A DNA stretch of 59,686 nt from Burkholderiales bacterium (GCA_014378555.1 JACMNN010000095.1:1-59686), one strand, 5' to 3'; counted from the stretch's first letter, positions 14,994 to 24,394 are shown. The notes: generated by a model not told the origin, from the sequence alone. A program made the numbers and translations.

Positions 14994-17747
14994 TTAGGCC
15001 GCAGCGGCAACGGCGCCCGCGACCAGCATCCGCAGCTCTGGCAGGCACGAGCCGCAGTTCGTACCGCACAGTTTGACCCGCTGCAACGTACTGAGCTTTG
15101 CGGCGTCATCACCAGTCGTTGTGGCACAGAAATCGATAATTTCGCTTGCCGACACGTTGAAACAGTTGCAGACGACGTTGCCGCGCGGCTTGAAACCCGG
15201 TGGGGCGGCGTTGCTACCGGCTAGCAAACGGTGACCCAATGCCGTCACCGACGCGCCTGACAGGAAAAAGTCGCGCATCCACGATTCGGCGGCCAGATCG
15301 CCCGCTAGCCGCGCGCCTACCAAGCGACCGTCGTCAACGCGAACGCGCCGGCTGAGATTGCGCCGCGGGTCGTCGTAGGCCAGCGTGGCCGCGCCTGTAA
15401 GGCAGAGGATGCGGTCAATCTGCGCCAGCGCTGTGCCGTCAGGCGCGTGTGCCGCGGCGAGCCGCAGCAGCACGCCAGGGCGTTCGTTGCCGATCAATGT
15501 CGTGCTGGCGAAAAACGCATTTCCCGATTCCGACAGCGATCGAGCAATCTCACGTAACTCGTCGCACACTGCCACCGGATCGCGGCCGCTCTCAACATAA
15601 GCGAACGCGACTAGCGACCATGGCAGATCGGCTCGCTCTACGCGCACCGCAGTATGTTTAAGTTCAGGCTGCTTCGAAATTGGATCGTACAAGGGCAAGG
15701 TCAGCGCGTTGACGCCGTGCGACCCGAACGACGCCAGCGTCAAATTGCCCCAGTGCATTGGCACGTAACATTGGCCTGACCGCACGTCGTCGCTGACCGC
15801 GAGTCGCACCACCAGCTCGCCGCGGCGCGAGGTCACTTTCACCACTTCGCCTGCGATCAGCAACCGTCGCGCGGCGTCGGTGGTGTTCATGGTGAGCATC
15901 GGCTCGGGCTCGTGCCCGTAAAGCTGCGGCACCCGTCCGGTGCGGCTCATCCCGTGCCACTGATCACGCATGCGACCTGTTGTGAGCGCGAGCGGGTAAC
16001 GCGCATCAACCGGTTCCGCGACGCCTTTGTAGGGCGTGACCTTAAACTTTGCTTTGCCGGTAGCCGTAGGATAAATGCCGTCTTCGTAGAGACGCGCCTT
16101 GCCCGTGCTTTCGCCTTCGCGAAACGGCCACTGCTGCGGGCCTTGGGCGTCAAGCAGCGCATAGCTCATGCCGGTGATGTCTAGGTCACGTCCACGTGTG
16201 GTTTCGCGATGTTCGTTGAAGATGGCCTCCACCGTTTCGTAGGGGAACAGTGTGGGTTGATTGGGACGAAGTTTCGCCTCCAACCGTCGCGCAAAATCAA
16301 CCACAATATGCCAATCGTGGCGTGCACTTCCCGGCGGCGGCAACACGTGGTTCACATGTGTAATCCGCCGCTCAGAATTTGTGACGGTGCCGTGCTTTTC
16401 GCCCCAGGTACTTGCAGGCAGCAATACGTCTGCGAGCTTTGCGGACTCGGTGCTGCGAAACGACTCCTGCACGATCACACATTCAGCGTTGTCAAAAGCT
16501 TCAGCGATAGCGCGTAAATCCGGCATAGATTGCGCGGGGTTGGTGCAGGCAATCCACAGCAACTTAATCTCGCCGCGCTTCACGGCATCAAACATTTCTA
16601 CCGCCGACTTACCGGGCACGGGCGGCAACGAATCGACGCCCCAAAACTTTGCGATGTCGGCGCGGTGCTCAGGATTTTCAACGTCGCGATGTCCAGGCAA
16701 CAAATTGGCCAGACCACCGACTTCGCGCCCACCCATTGCATTGGGTTGTCCGGTCAATGAAAACGGCCCCGCACCGGGCTTGCCAATTTGTGCGGTGGCC
16801 AGATGCAGATTGATGATCGCCGCGTTTTTGTCGGTGCCGCAGGCTGATTGATTGAGGCCCTGACAGTACATGGAAAGCGTGGCATTCGACTGCTTCCACC
16901 AGGTCGCAAGTTCAACAATCTGCGATTCATTAACACCGCAAATTCTTGATGCCCATGCAGGTGTGCATTCACGCACGGCAGTCTTGAGGTCGGCAAAGCC
17001 TTCTGTGTGCGCGGCGATGTAGGCAGCGTCGGTCGCATCCTCCCACAGTAACCAGTGCAGCACCGCGTTAAACAACGCCACATCAGTGCCCGGCAGAATC
17101 GGCAGATGCATGTCGGCCGCACGAGCGGTTTCAGTGCGGCGCGGGTCGATGCACACGACTTTCAATGCCGGGTTTTTCGCTTTCGCGTCTTCAAGTCGAC
17201 GATACAAAATCGGATGCGCCCACGCCGCGTTGCTACCTGCAATTACGATGAGTTGAGCGTGATTCAAATCGTCGTAGCACGCTGGCGGCGCATCGGCCCC
17301 GAGCGTCGCTTTGTAACCCGCAACAGCAGACGACATGCACAGGCGTGAATTGGTGTCGACGTTATTGGTACCAATCAAACCCTTCGCCAGTTTGTTGAAA
17401 ACGTAATAATCCTCGGTCAACAATTGTCCAGAGATGTAGAAACCGATGCTATCGGGCCCGTGCTTTGCGATGGTTCTTGCGAATTTATCGACCAGCGTAT
17501 CGAGCGCGATATCCCAGCTCACGCGCTTGCGATCATCAAGGCGCGAGGTTCGCATTTCGGGGTGCAACGCGCGACCATAGGGCGTAGTCGTCAGGTGAAG
17601 CGTGCTGCCTTTGGAGCACAGGCGGCCAAAATTGGCCGGGTGATCCGGGTCACCACGAACCTCGGTGATGCGCTGACCATCCGTTTTAGCCAGCACGCCA
17701 CAGCCCACACCGCAGTAAGGACAGGTGGTCTTTGTTTCGTGTGCCAT
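14994..17747 (-). CDS. nasA: assimilatory nitrate reductase catalytic subunit
   Basis: Cytoplasmic molybdenum bis-MGD enzyme reducing nitrate to nitrite, 917 aa. The N-terminal [4Fe-4S] site is visible as CPYCGVGC (Cys9, 12, 16) plus Cys44 in GRLCSKG. The molybdopterin oxidoreductase body follows, for example NTNSRLCMSSAVAGYKATLG and GQPNAMGGREVGGLANLLPG. The molybdopterin dinucleotide-binding domain is near YPLALTTGRMRDQWH. The extreme C-terminus is a BFD-like [2Fe-2S] domain (VCNCFNVS and CGTNCGSC), as in Klebsiella-type NasA. The ATG at 17747 is preferred to a TTG at 17756. It is downstream of nirB and nirD, so the transcript encodes the full nitrate-to-ammonium route. Confidence 0.95.
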   Translation of the reverse strand: MAHETKTTCPYCGVGCGVLAKTDGQRITEVRGDPDHPANFGRLCSKGSTLHLTTTPYGRALHPEMRTSRLDDRKRVSWDIALDTLVDKFARTIAKHGPDSIGFYISGQLLTEDYYVFNKLAKGLIGTNNVDTNSRLCMSSAVAGYKATLGADAPPACYDDLNHAQLIVIAGSNAAWAHPILYRRLEDAKAKNPALKVVCIDPRRTETARAADMHLPILPGTDVALFNAVLHWLLWEDATDAAYIAAHTEGFADLKTAVRECTPAWASRICGVNESQIVELATWWKQSNATLSMYCQGLNQSACGTDKNAAIINLHLATAQIGKPGAGPFSLTGQPNAMGGREVGGLANLLPGHRDVENPEHRADIAKFWGVDSLPPVPGKSAVEMFDAVKRGEIKLLWIACTNPAQSMPDLRAIAEAFDNAECVIVQESFRSTESAKLADVLLPASTWGEKHGTVTNSERRITHVNHVLPPPGSARHDWHIVVDFARRLEAKLRPNQPTLFPYETVEAIFNEHRETTRGRDLDITGMSYALLDAQGPQQWPFREGESTGKARLYEDGIYPTATGKAKFKVTPYKGVAEPVDARYPLALTTGRMRDQWHGMSRTGRVPQLYGHEPEPMLTMNTTDAARRLLIAGEVVKVTSRRGELVVRLAVSDDVRSGQCYVPMHWGNLTLASFGSHGVNALTLPLYDPISKQPELKHTAVRVERADLPWSLVAFAYVESGRDPVAVCDELREIARSLSESGNAFFASTTLIGNERPGVLLRLAAAHAPDGTALAQIDRILCLTGAATLAYDDPRRNLSRRVRVDDGRLVGARLAGDLAAESWMRDFFLSGASVTALGHRLLAGSNAAPPGFKPRGNVVCNCFNVSASEIIDFCATTTGDDAAKLSTLQRVKLCGTNCGSCLPELRMLVAGAVAAAA

Positions 17748-17777
17748 TTCTTGCAACTTGTGAATTAAATGCGCGAA

Positions 17778-18095
17778 CTACGGCAGCTCAACAAACACGC
17801 CGCCACTGTCAATCTTCACCGCAAAGCGAGCCGTGCAGCCTACATCGGGCGCAACAGCAGCACCGCTTTTAAGCTCAATAGTCCAGTTATGCAGGGGACA
17901 TGCCACCCGCTCACCAAACACGATGCCCTGCGACAACGGGCCGCCTTTGTGCGGGCACTTGTCGAGCAACGCGAACACAACATCCTGATCATTGCGGAAC
18001 ACCGCGACGTTGCCACCTGCGTTCTCGCTGCGTTCCAACACGCGGGCACCCAGTACGGGCAAATCATCCAGTTTGCAAACGTATTGCCAGTTCAT
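17778..18095 (-). CDS. nirD: nitrite reductase small subunit (Rieske-type)
   Basis: Small subunit of NADH-dependent assimilatory nitrite reductase, 105 aa. The Rieske-like [2Fe-2S] motifs are intact: CPHKGGPLSQG and CPLHNW (C-x-H and C-x2-H). The start is the ATG at 18095 (MNWQYVCKLDDLP). A nearby ATG at 18100 runs straight into a stop. It sits between nirB (84-bp gap) and nasA (30-bp gap). Confidence 0.95.
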   Translation of the reverse strand: MNWQYVCKLDDLPVLGARVLERSENAGGNVAVFRNDQDVVFALLDKCPHKGGPLSQGIVFGERVACPLHNWTIELKSGAAVAPDVGCTARFAVKIDSGGVFVELP

Positions 18096-18179
18096 TCCAT
18101 TTTCCCGATTGCTCTGCACTTGTTGAAGTGTTGCGCTCAAAATTTTTTTTACCTGAGGCCAACGGCGCGCCTAATTTGT

Positions 18180-20666
18180 TTACGCCGCGACTACGTCCGC
18201 CGCTATCGATTTAATCGGTATGAACTGCCGCGGATCAACACGCGCTTTAGCAAATTCAAACCACGGATCGGGTTCGCCATCGAGCGCGAATTGCAACCGC
18301 TGCCAAAGCGCCTTGCGATTAGCGGCGTCGTCCACCATTTTGGATTTCACGTAATCAAGCCCAACCCGCGAAACGTAATGCACGGTGCGCTCCAGATACC
18401 AGCCCTCTTCGCGATAAAGCTGAATGAAGGCGCCGGTGTACTCAAGCACTTCGTCTGAAGTTTTCACTTTGACCAAAAACTGTGCGACCTCGGTTTTGAT
18501 GCCGCCGTTACCCGCAACGTACATCTCCCAACCAGAGTCGACACCGATAATGCCGACGTCTTTGATGCCCGCCTCGGCACAGTTACGAGGGCAACCGCTG
18601 ACCGCGTATTTCACTTTATGCGGCGCATACATGCGCCACATCGCGCGCTCCAAATCTTTGCCCATCTGCGTGCTGTCCTGGGTGCCAAAACGGCACCACT
18701 CGGAGCCCACGCAGGTCTTCACAGTGCGCAACGCTTTGGCGTAGGCATGACCCGACGGCATACCGATGTCGGCCCACACGCCTGGCAAATCTTCCTTCTT
18801 CACACCGAGTAAATCGATGCGCTGACCTCCTGTCACCTTGACCGTGGGAATCTTGTATTTGTCAACCGCATTGGCGATACGGCGCAACTCGTCGGCCGTG
18901 GTCTCGCCACCCCACATTCGCGGGATCACACTGAAGGTGCCGTCTTTCTGAATGTTGGCATGCGCTCGCTCGTTGATGTAGCGCGACTGCGGGTCATCAA
19001 CATACTCTTTAGGCCAGGTCGACAACAAGTAATAGTTGAGCGCCGGGCGGCACGACGAACAGCCGTTGGGTGTGCGCCAGCTAAGCGTCTTCATCACCTC
19101 TGGCACCGACAGCAGCTTCTGTTCGCAAATCGCGTCGCGGGCATTTTGATGAGTGCTGTCGGTGCAGGCACACATCGGCTTCATCGTCGGCGTAGCGCTG
19201 TAATCGCCACCGGCCGTAAACATCAAAATTTGTTCGACCAGCCCCGTGCATGATCCGCAGCTTGAGGATGCTTTGGTGTGTTTGCGCACTTCGTCCAACG
19301 TGAACAAGCCTTTGTCTTTGATCGCCTTGGTGATCGCGCCTTTGCATACGCCGTTGCAACCGCAGACCTCATCCGTATCTTTCATCGACACGGCGCGTGT
19401 ATTGCCTTCATGGCCCACGTCACCAATGTTTGATTCACCAAACATCAGCTGATCGCGAAGTTCGTTGATGTTTTTGCCTTCGCGCAACAGCTTGAAGTAC
19501 CACGAGCCATCGACCGTGTCGCCGTACAGGCAGGCACCCACCAGCTTGTCGTCCTTGATCACCAGCCGCTTGTAAACCCCGCCCATCGGGTCAGACAGCG
19601 TGATGTCTTCAGTGCCTTCGCCGCCTTGGAAATTACCCGCACTGAACAGGTCAACGCCTGTGACTTTGAGTTTGGTGGAGGTCACCGAACCGACATACCG
19701 ACCAATACCGTATTCGGCGAGATGGTTCGCACACACCTTAGCCATCTCAAACAACGGTGCGACCAAACCATAGGCTGTGCCACGGTGGTTAACGCATTCG
19801 CCCACCGAATAAATGCGCGGGTCAGTCAACGTTTGCATCGTGTCATCGACGATGATGCCACCGGGTCGCACGCTCACCTGCAGGCCTGATTTTTCGGCGA
19901 GCATCGTGTTTGGACGAATGCCAACCGCCATCACCACTAGGTCCGCAGCAATCTGTTCGCCGCCCTTAAAACGTAACGCTGCAACGCGACCCGATTCGCC
20001 AGCGACTAATGCCTCAGTTTGCGCCTGCATGCGAAATTTAATGCCCTTGGCTTCCAGCGACCCCTGCAGTAGTTTGCCTGCTTTTTCATCAAGCTGGCGC
20101 TCCATCAGCCACGGCATGACGTGCACCACGGTCACGTCCATACCACGTAGCTTGAGGCCATTGGCTGCTTCAAGTCCCAGCAGACCGCCGCCAATCACCA
20201 CCGCTTTTTTATAGCGCTTCGCCGCATCAATCATCGCCTCAGTGTCGGCAATGTCGCGGTACGAAAGCACGCCGGGCAAGGTGTTGCCTTCAATCGGCAG
20301 AATAAATGGGTTCGATCCGGTGGCCACCAGCAGGCGGTCGTACTTAAATTTGTACCCGCTATCGGTCGTCAGTTCGCGTCGCGTGCGGTGAATTTCGGTG
20401 ATGGTTGTGCCAGTGATCAGCGTGATGCCGTTGTCTTTGTACCAATCCCAATCGTTGAGCACTATGTCGCCGATCGTCTGCTCGCCAGCGAGTACAGGCG
20501 ACAACAAAATGCGGTTGTAATTAGGATGCGGTTCGGCGCCAAACACAGTGATGTCGTATTTGTCAGGCGCTATCTTCAACAGCTCCTCTACCGTGCGAAT
20601 ACCGGCCATGCCGTTGCCGATCACGGCCAATTTTTGCTTCACTTGCGTCGCTGCTGTGTGCATCAC
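18180..20666 (-). CDS. nirB: nitrite reductase [NAD(P)H] large subunit
   Basis: Cytoplasmic sirohaem enzyme reducing nitrite to ammonium, 828 aa. Domains in order: FAD/NADH oxidoreductase (VIGNGMAGIRTVEELL, later VVIGGGLLGLEAANGLKLRG); a BFD-like [2Fe-2S] domain near residue 434 (CGCNGVCKGAI and SSCGSCTGLV); a ferredoxin-like half; and the sirohaem/[4Fe-4S] region near 645-695. The last has TCVGSEWCRFGTQDS and SGCPRNCAEAGIKD supplying the four Cys ligands. AAGGAAG lies just before the ATG. It is the first gene of nirB-nirD-nasA, downstream of a sigma-54 promoter match. Confidence 0.96.
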   Translation of the reverse strand: MMHTAATQVKQKLAVIGNGMAGIRTVEELLKIAPDKYDITVFGAEPHPNYNRILLSPVLAGEQTIGDIVLNDWDWYKDNGITLITGTTITEIHRTRRELTTDSGYKFKYDRLLVATGSNPFILPIEGNTLPGVLSYRDIADTEAMIDAAKRYKKAVVIGGGLLGLEAANGLKLRGMDVTVVHVMPWLMERQLDEKAGKLLQGSLEAKGIKFRMQAQTEALVAGESGRVAALRFKGGEQIAADLVVMAVGIRPNTMLAEKSGLQVSVRPGGIIVDDTMQTLTDPRIYSVGECVNHRGTAYGLVAPLFEMAKVCANHLAEYGIGRYVGSVTSTKLKVTGVDLFSAGNFQGGEGTEDITLSDPMGGVYKRLVIKDDKLVGACLYGDTVDGSWYFKLLREGKNINELRDQLMFGESNIGDVGHEGNTRAVSMKDTDEVCGCNGVCKGAITKAIKDKGLFTLDEVRKHTKASSSCGSCTGLVEQILMFTAGGDYSATPTMKPMCACTDSTHQNARDAICEQKLLSVPEVMKTLSWRTPNGCSSCRPALNYYLLSTWPKEYVDDPQSRYINERAHANIQKDGTFSVIPRMWGGETTADELRRIANAVDKYKIPTVKVTGGQRIDLLGVKKEDLPGVWADIGMPSGHAYAKALRTVKTCVGSEWCRFGTQDSTQMGKDLERAMWRMYAPHKVKYAVSGCPRNCAEAGIKDVGIIGVDSGWEMYVAGNGGIKTEVAQFLVKVKTSDEVLEYTGAFIQLYREEGWYLERTVHYVSRVGLDYVKSKMVDDAANRKALWQRLQFALDGEPDPWFEFAKARVDPRQFIPIKSIAADVVAA

Positions 20667-20700
20667 GCTTCCTTAAGGACTCTAAATAAGTAAGCTATCT

Positions 20701-20716
20701 AGCAAGCATCGCGCCA
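20701..20716 (-). promoter_or_regulatory. nirB: sigma-54 promoter match for nirB-nirD-nasA
   Basis: The minus strand reads TGGCGCGATGCTTGC, which matches the -24/-12 pattern TGGCAC-N5-TTGC at all but one position. The GG and GC are exactly 10 bases apart. The implied start is near 20690, about 25 bp before the nirB ATG. This fits nitrogen-regulated (NtrC-type) control. Confidence 0.72.
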
Positions 20717-20932
20717 GCTACTGCACCGCTATCGCGCTCGGTTGCGTCGTCTGCACTAATCATGGTCGGATAGCTGCTCAGCCTGAAATTGCAGCGGCGC
20801 TGCGCGGGCTTAAAAAGGGTACGGTCTAGTGGGGTATTTCCCGTCGCGATCGTTTGCAGTGCACGTTTCGGCGGCGACGCCCTGTTGCGGTGCAGCATTG
20901 GCGATTCGTGCAGAAATCGTGGCCCATTTCTA

Positions 20933-20948
20933 TGGCACAGCGCTTGCA
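20933..20948 (+). promoter_or_regulatory. narK: sigma-54 promoter for the NarK-type transporter and PP2C-kinase genes
   Basis: TGGCACAGCGCTTGCA is a full match to the sigma-54 consensus TGGCAC-N5-TTGCA/T, with correct GG-GC spacing. Transcription would begin near 20960, 27 bp before the ATG at 20987. It faces the nirB promoter across about 217 bp, room for shared activator sites, though I found no perfect NtrC palindrome. Confidence 0.8.
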
Positions 20949-20986
20949 AAGCAAACCCACCAATAACAACCAATTTATGGATCGCT

Positions 20987-22201
20987 ATGGCCGCCACCAA
21001 GTTTTGGCAAGCGGGGCATCGCCCCACGCTGCTCGCTTCATTTCTCTACTTTGACCTTGCCTTCATGGTCTGGGTCCTTCTCGGTCCGCTGGGTGTGCAA
21101 ATTGCCGCCGATTTAAAGCTCGACGCAGGACAAAAGGGCCTGATGGTGGCCTTGCCGGTGCTCTCAGGCGCAATTCTGCGCATGGCGATGGGCGTGCTGG
21201 TGGATCACCTCAAACCAAAACTGACGGGCGTTATCGCGCAAGTGTTGGTGATCGCTTCGCTCGCTTGGGCGTGGATAGCGGGCATTCACAGCTACAACGA
21301 AGTGCTGTTTCTCGGCGTGCTGCTGGGTATCGCCGGTGCATCGTTTGCGATCGCATTGCCGCTCGCCTCGCGCTGGTATCCCCCAGAGCACCAAGGCACG
21401 GCACTCGGCATTGCCGGCGCAGGCAATTCAGGCACTGCGTTTGCCGCGCTCATCGCCCCGTCCTTAGCGGCGGCATTCGGATGGGGCAACGTGTTTGGCA
21501 TCGCATTAATTCCGCTAATTGCGGTGTTGATTTTCTACGTGCTGGTGGCCAAGGATGCTCCCGATTGCCCGCCACCCAAGCCGCTTACGGCCTACCTCGC
21601 CGTGCTGCGCGACAAAGATGCGTGGTGGTTCATGTTTTTCTACAGCGTCACCTTTGGCGGCTTCGTTGGATTGGCTGCAAGCTTGACAATTTACTTCAAT
21701 TCCGAGTACGGCCTCGACGCCAAGACGGCCGGATTTTTCACCGCGGCGTGCGTGTTTGCGGGCTCACTGATGCGTCCCATTGGCGGCAATCTTGCCGATC
21801 GCGTCGGGGGCATCAAGACCTTATCGATGATGTACATCGGCGCTGCGATTGCGCTGGCAACGGTGAGTTTTCCGTTCAGCTCAGCGTGGATCGCGCTAGT
21901 ATTTTTCGTAATTGCGATGCTGGCACTGGGCATGGGCAACGGCGCTGTATTTCAATTAGTGCCGCAGCGCTTCCGTCGTGAAATTGGCGTGATGACCGGG
22001 TTGGTAGGCATGGCCGGGGGCATTGGTGGCTTCTACCTCGCCTCATCGTTGGGATATTCAAAAAAATTGACGGGTACTTATCAGTCAGGCTTTTTGATTT
22101 TCGCTGCGCTTGCCGTAATTGCGCTGATCGGGCTCACCGTGGTCAAGCAACGCTGGCGCACTACATGGGGAAGTGCCGCAATGACGACCGCCATAGTCTA
22201 G
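20987..22201 (+). CDS. narK: NarK/NasA-type nitrate/nitrite MFS transporter
   Basis: Inner-membrane nitrate/nitrite transporter of the NNP branch of the major facilitator superfamily, 404 aa with about 12 hydrophobic segments. The nitrate-signature glycine-rich helix GIAGAGNSGTAFAALIAPSL and its C-terminal counterpart around GLVGMAGGIGGFYLA are clear. SRWYPPEHQGTALG is also typical. The frame is open upstream, but the ATG at 20987 (MAATKFWQAGHRPTLL) gives the expected N-terminus just after the sigma-54 promoter. Its role here is nitrate uptake for NasA and NirBD. It is followed after 35 bp by the PP2C-kinase gene. Confidence 0.93.
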   Translation: MAATKFWQAGHRPTLLASFLYFDLAFMVWVLLGPLGVQIAADLKLDAGQKGLMVALPVLSGAILRMAMGVLVDHLKPKLTGVIAQVLVIASLAWAWIAGIHSYNEVLFLGVLLGIAGASFAIALPLASRWYPPEHQGTALGIAGAGNSGTAFAALIAPSLAAAFGWGNVFGIALIPLIAVLIFYVLVAKDAPDCPPPKPLTAYLAVLRDKDAWWFMFFYSVTFGGFVGLAASLTIYFNSEYGLDAKTAGFFTAACVFAGSLMRPIGGNLADRVGGIKTLSMMYIGAAIALATVSFPFSSAWIALVFFVIAMLALGMGNGAVFQLVPQRFRREIGVMTGLVGMAGGIGGFYLASSLGYSKKLTGTYQSGFLIFAALAVIALIGLTVVKQRWRTTWGSAAMTTAIV

Positions 22202-22236
22202 TCCGGCACGTGACCGCTTGCTAGACTCAGGCGACC

Positions 22237-23964
22237 ATGCCCCTCATTGTCAACGTCGCGCACTTCAGCGCCACCGGCCCGCGCGTCCGCAATGAAGACT
22301 TCACCGGCTGCGTCACACCGCACGGCGCCGACTTAGCCAGCAAAGGCTTCGCGGCGGTGGTCGCCGACGGGGTGTCCGGCGCGGGCGGTGGTCGCGAGGC
22401 GGCCGAGCATTGCGCCCGCAATGTGCTCGCCGACTATTACGCAACGCCCGACACGTGGGAGGTGTCGCAGTCGCTCGACAAAATTTACAGCGCACTGAAC
22501 CGCTGGGTGCAAATGCAGGCGCGTGCCAGCCCCGATCTAGTAGGAATGGCCACCACGCTCACCACACTTGTGCTGCGCGGAAGCATGTACCACTTTGCCC
22601 ACGTCGGCGACACGCGCATTTATTTGCTGCGCGATGGCACCTTGCAACGTCTAACCACGGATCATGTGTGGCAACGCCCCGAGATGGAACATGTGCTGAC
22701 ACGTGCAGTGGGGCTCGACACTTCGGTAACGGCGGATCACGGCTTTGGCCTGACACGTGCGGGTGATGTGTTTGCTCTGGTAAGTGACGGCGTGTGGGCC
22801 GCGTTAGCGGCGGAGGATTTCCGGCGTGAATTGACGCATGCAGCGACGCGCAAAGCGTCGCTCGAGCATATCGCGCGCACCATCGTTGAGTACGCGCATC
22901 AGCTCGGCGGCAAAGATAATGCGACGGCACTCATAGTGCGCGTTGAGGATGTGGATGCGAACGCATTGCGCGACGTGGTGCGCACCGCGAGCGAATTGCC
23001 TGCACTGCCACCTATGGAGGTAGGCCAAGTAGTGGATGGCTTTACCGTGCTCGAACGTATGCATCTGTCGCGCGTGACCGTGCTGTACCGCGTGCGCGAC
23101 GGGCATGGTGCGACAGGTGAAAACGGTCGCGAGCTGGTAATGAAAGCCCTCACACGCGACGCGCATTCTGACGCACATGAGCGCCTCGCGTTTGCCCACG
23201 AACGCTGGATCAACAAACGGGTCGTCGCCCGATTTTTTGCGCAGAACGTGGATCCCCCGGAAAATGCTTCCGCTTCATACAGTCTCAGCACCTTTCATAC
23301 CGGCAAGACGTTGGCGCAGCAGCTCGCGACAGACGGGTATTTCAGCATTCCTGAAGCGATAACGTGCGCCGTAGATCTTTTGCGTGCAGTTGGTGCGCTA
23401 CATCGTCGCAGCATCATTCATCGCGACATCAAGCCCGAGAATATTCACTTGGGCGACGACGGGCAGTTGCGCGTGCTCGATCTAGGGGTAGCGGCGTCGG
23501 GCTTTGAGGTGGCCGAGCTTTCCCACGCAACCCGAGCAGGAACGCCGTCCTACCTTGCGCCTGAGCTATTTCAAAACGTGGAGGCGTCGCTGCAAAGCGA
23601 CATTTACGCAGTCGCCGTCACCCTGTACCAACTGCTCTCACGCAAGTTTCCGTACGGTGAAATTGAGCCGTTTCAGACACCAAAATTTGGCGAAGCCACA
23701 CCAGTCTCGCGCTGGAGACCGGATTGCCCCGGTTGGTTTGAAAACATTATTTCGCGCGGCCTTGCGGTTGATCTTGCGCAGCGGTTTGAAACGGCAGAGG
23801 AGTTTTTGCTCGCGGTTGAGCAAGGGCCGTTGTCGGCAGCTTCGCCGAGAAGAAATATCCTGCGGCAACCGCTGGCGACGCGTAATCGACTGCGCACGTG
23901 GCAGGTGCTCGCCACAGCGTCGATCATCCTAAATTTCGTGCTTGCTTATTTTCTAAACCGATAG
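22237..23964 (+). CDS. bifunctional PP2C phosphatase / serine-threonine protein kinase
   Basis: A 575-aa fusion of opposing activities. Residues about 1-235 are a PP2C phosphatase with the metal-binding residues in RNEDF, VVADGVSGAGGG, FAHVGDTRIYLLRDG, LVSDGVWAAL and GGKDNATALIV. Residues about 268-530 are a Hanks-type kinase: catalytic Lys303 in LVMKAL, HRDIKPENIHL (Asp397), DLGVA at 415 in place of DFG, and GTPSYLAPELF. The glycine-rich loop is poorly kept (ERMHLSRVTVLYRV). A single C-terminal membrane helix spans about 553-573. It is 35 bp downstream of the nitrate transporter and likely shares its sigma-54 promoter. A role in controlling nitrate uptake or reduction is inferred from context, not shown. 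Confidence 0.9.
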   Translation: MPLIVNVAHFSATGPRVRNEDFTGCVTPHGADLASKGFAAVVADGVSGAGGGREAAEHCARNVLADYYATPDTWEVSQSLDKIYSALNRWVQMQARASPDLVGMATTLTTLVLRGSMYHFAHVGDTRIYLLRDGTLQRLTTDHVWQRPEMEHVLTRAVGLDTSVTADHGFGLTRAGDVFALVSDGVWAALAAEDFRRELTHAATRKASLEHIARTIVEYAHQLGGKDNATALIVRVEDVDANALRDVVRTASELPALPPMEVGQVVDGFTVLERMHLSRVTVLYRVRDGHGATGENGRELVMKALTRDAHSDAHERLAFAHERWINKRVVARFFAQNVDPPENASASYSLSTFHTGKTLAQQLATDGYFSIPEAITCAVDLLRAVGALHRRSIIHRDIKPENIHLGDDGQLRVLDLGVAASGFEVAELSHATRAGTPSYLAPELFQNVEASLQSDIYAVAVTLYQLLSRKFPYGEIEPFQTPKFGEATPVSRWRPDCPGWFENIISRGLAVDLAQRFETAEEFLLAVEQGPLSAASPRRNILRQPLATRNRLRTWQVLATASIILNFVLAYFLNR

Positions 23965-24281
23965 CTGTAGCGCGCAACAGTAGGGGCGCGCGCCGGCGGC
24001 CTTCACCGACTGAGATAGTCAGCGTCATCCGCCAGCGCCAGACGATTTCGTTGGCTTTGACCAGCCTAAATCGTGGCTGTAAAACTGCTTTTCTGATCGA
24101 CCCGCCACCGCAAAAGAGGCGTAACGCGTGTAGACAAGCGGCTTAGCGCGGGTCGGATGTCCGCTTTGTCACACAACACCCATCCGAAGCAGGCGTAGAA
24201 CGACTAATTGCGTTAAGTCGGTGAAGCACAAATAGTTACCTTAAAGTCAATTTATGCCGTTCTTTCAGAAAAAGCTGTGCA

Positions 24282-24316
24282 TTCAGTCGCCTTCGTGTCG
24301 CAATTCGGCGACTGAA
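24282..24316. repeat. 10-bp perfect inverted repeat
   Basis: TTCAGTCGCC and GGCGACTGAA form perfect 10-bp arms around a 15-nt spacer, centred about 75 bp upstream of the small-RNA -35 region. There is no T-run, so it is not an intrinsic terminator. It could be an operator or a structured leader. Confidence 0.55.
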
Positions 24317-24394
24317 ATGTGACTCGACTACAACAGACGGCCCTACCTAAAGATTTGCCTATCAACAGACGTTTTTAGAGCAATTTCCTGTGGC

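Noticed and set aside
17748-17756. TTG at 17756 as the nasA start
   Set aside because: The ATG at 17747 gives the normal spacing to the first Fe-S Cys and needs no rare start codon.
20752-20769. NtrC-like half-site TGCACTA near the nirB promoter
   Set aside because: Only one half matches; the second half is shifted and degenerate, so I do not call an NtrC site.
20902-20919. Hairpin CGATT/AATCG as a NasT-type antitermination leader
   Set aside because: A 5-bp stem with an 8-nt loop upstream of the promoter would not be in the transcript, and no NasT gene is present.
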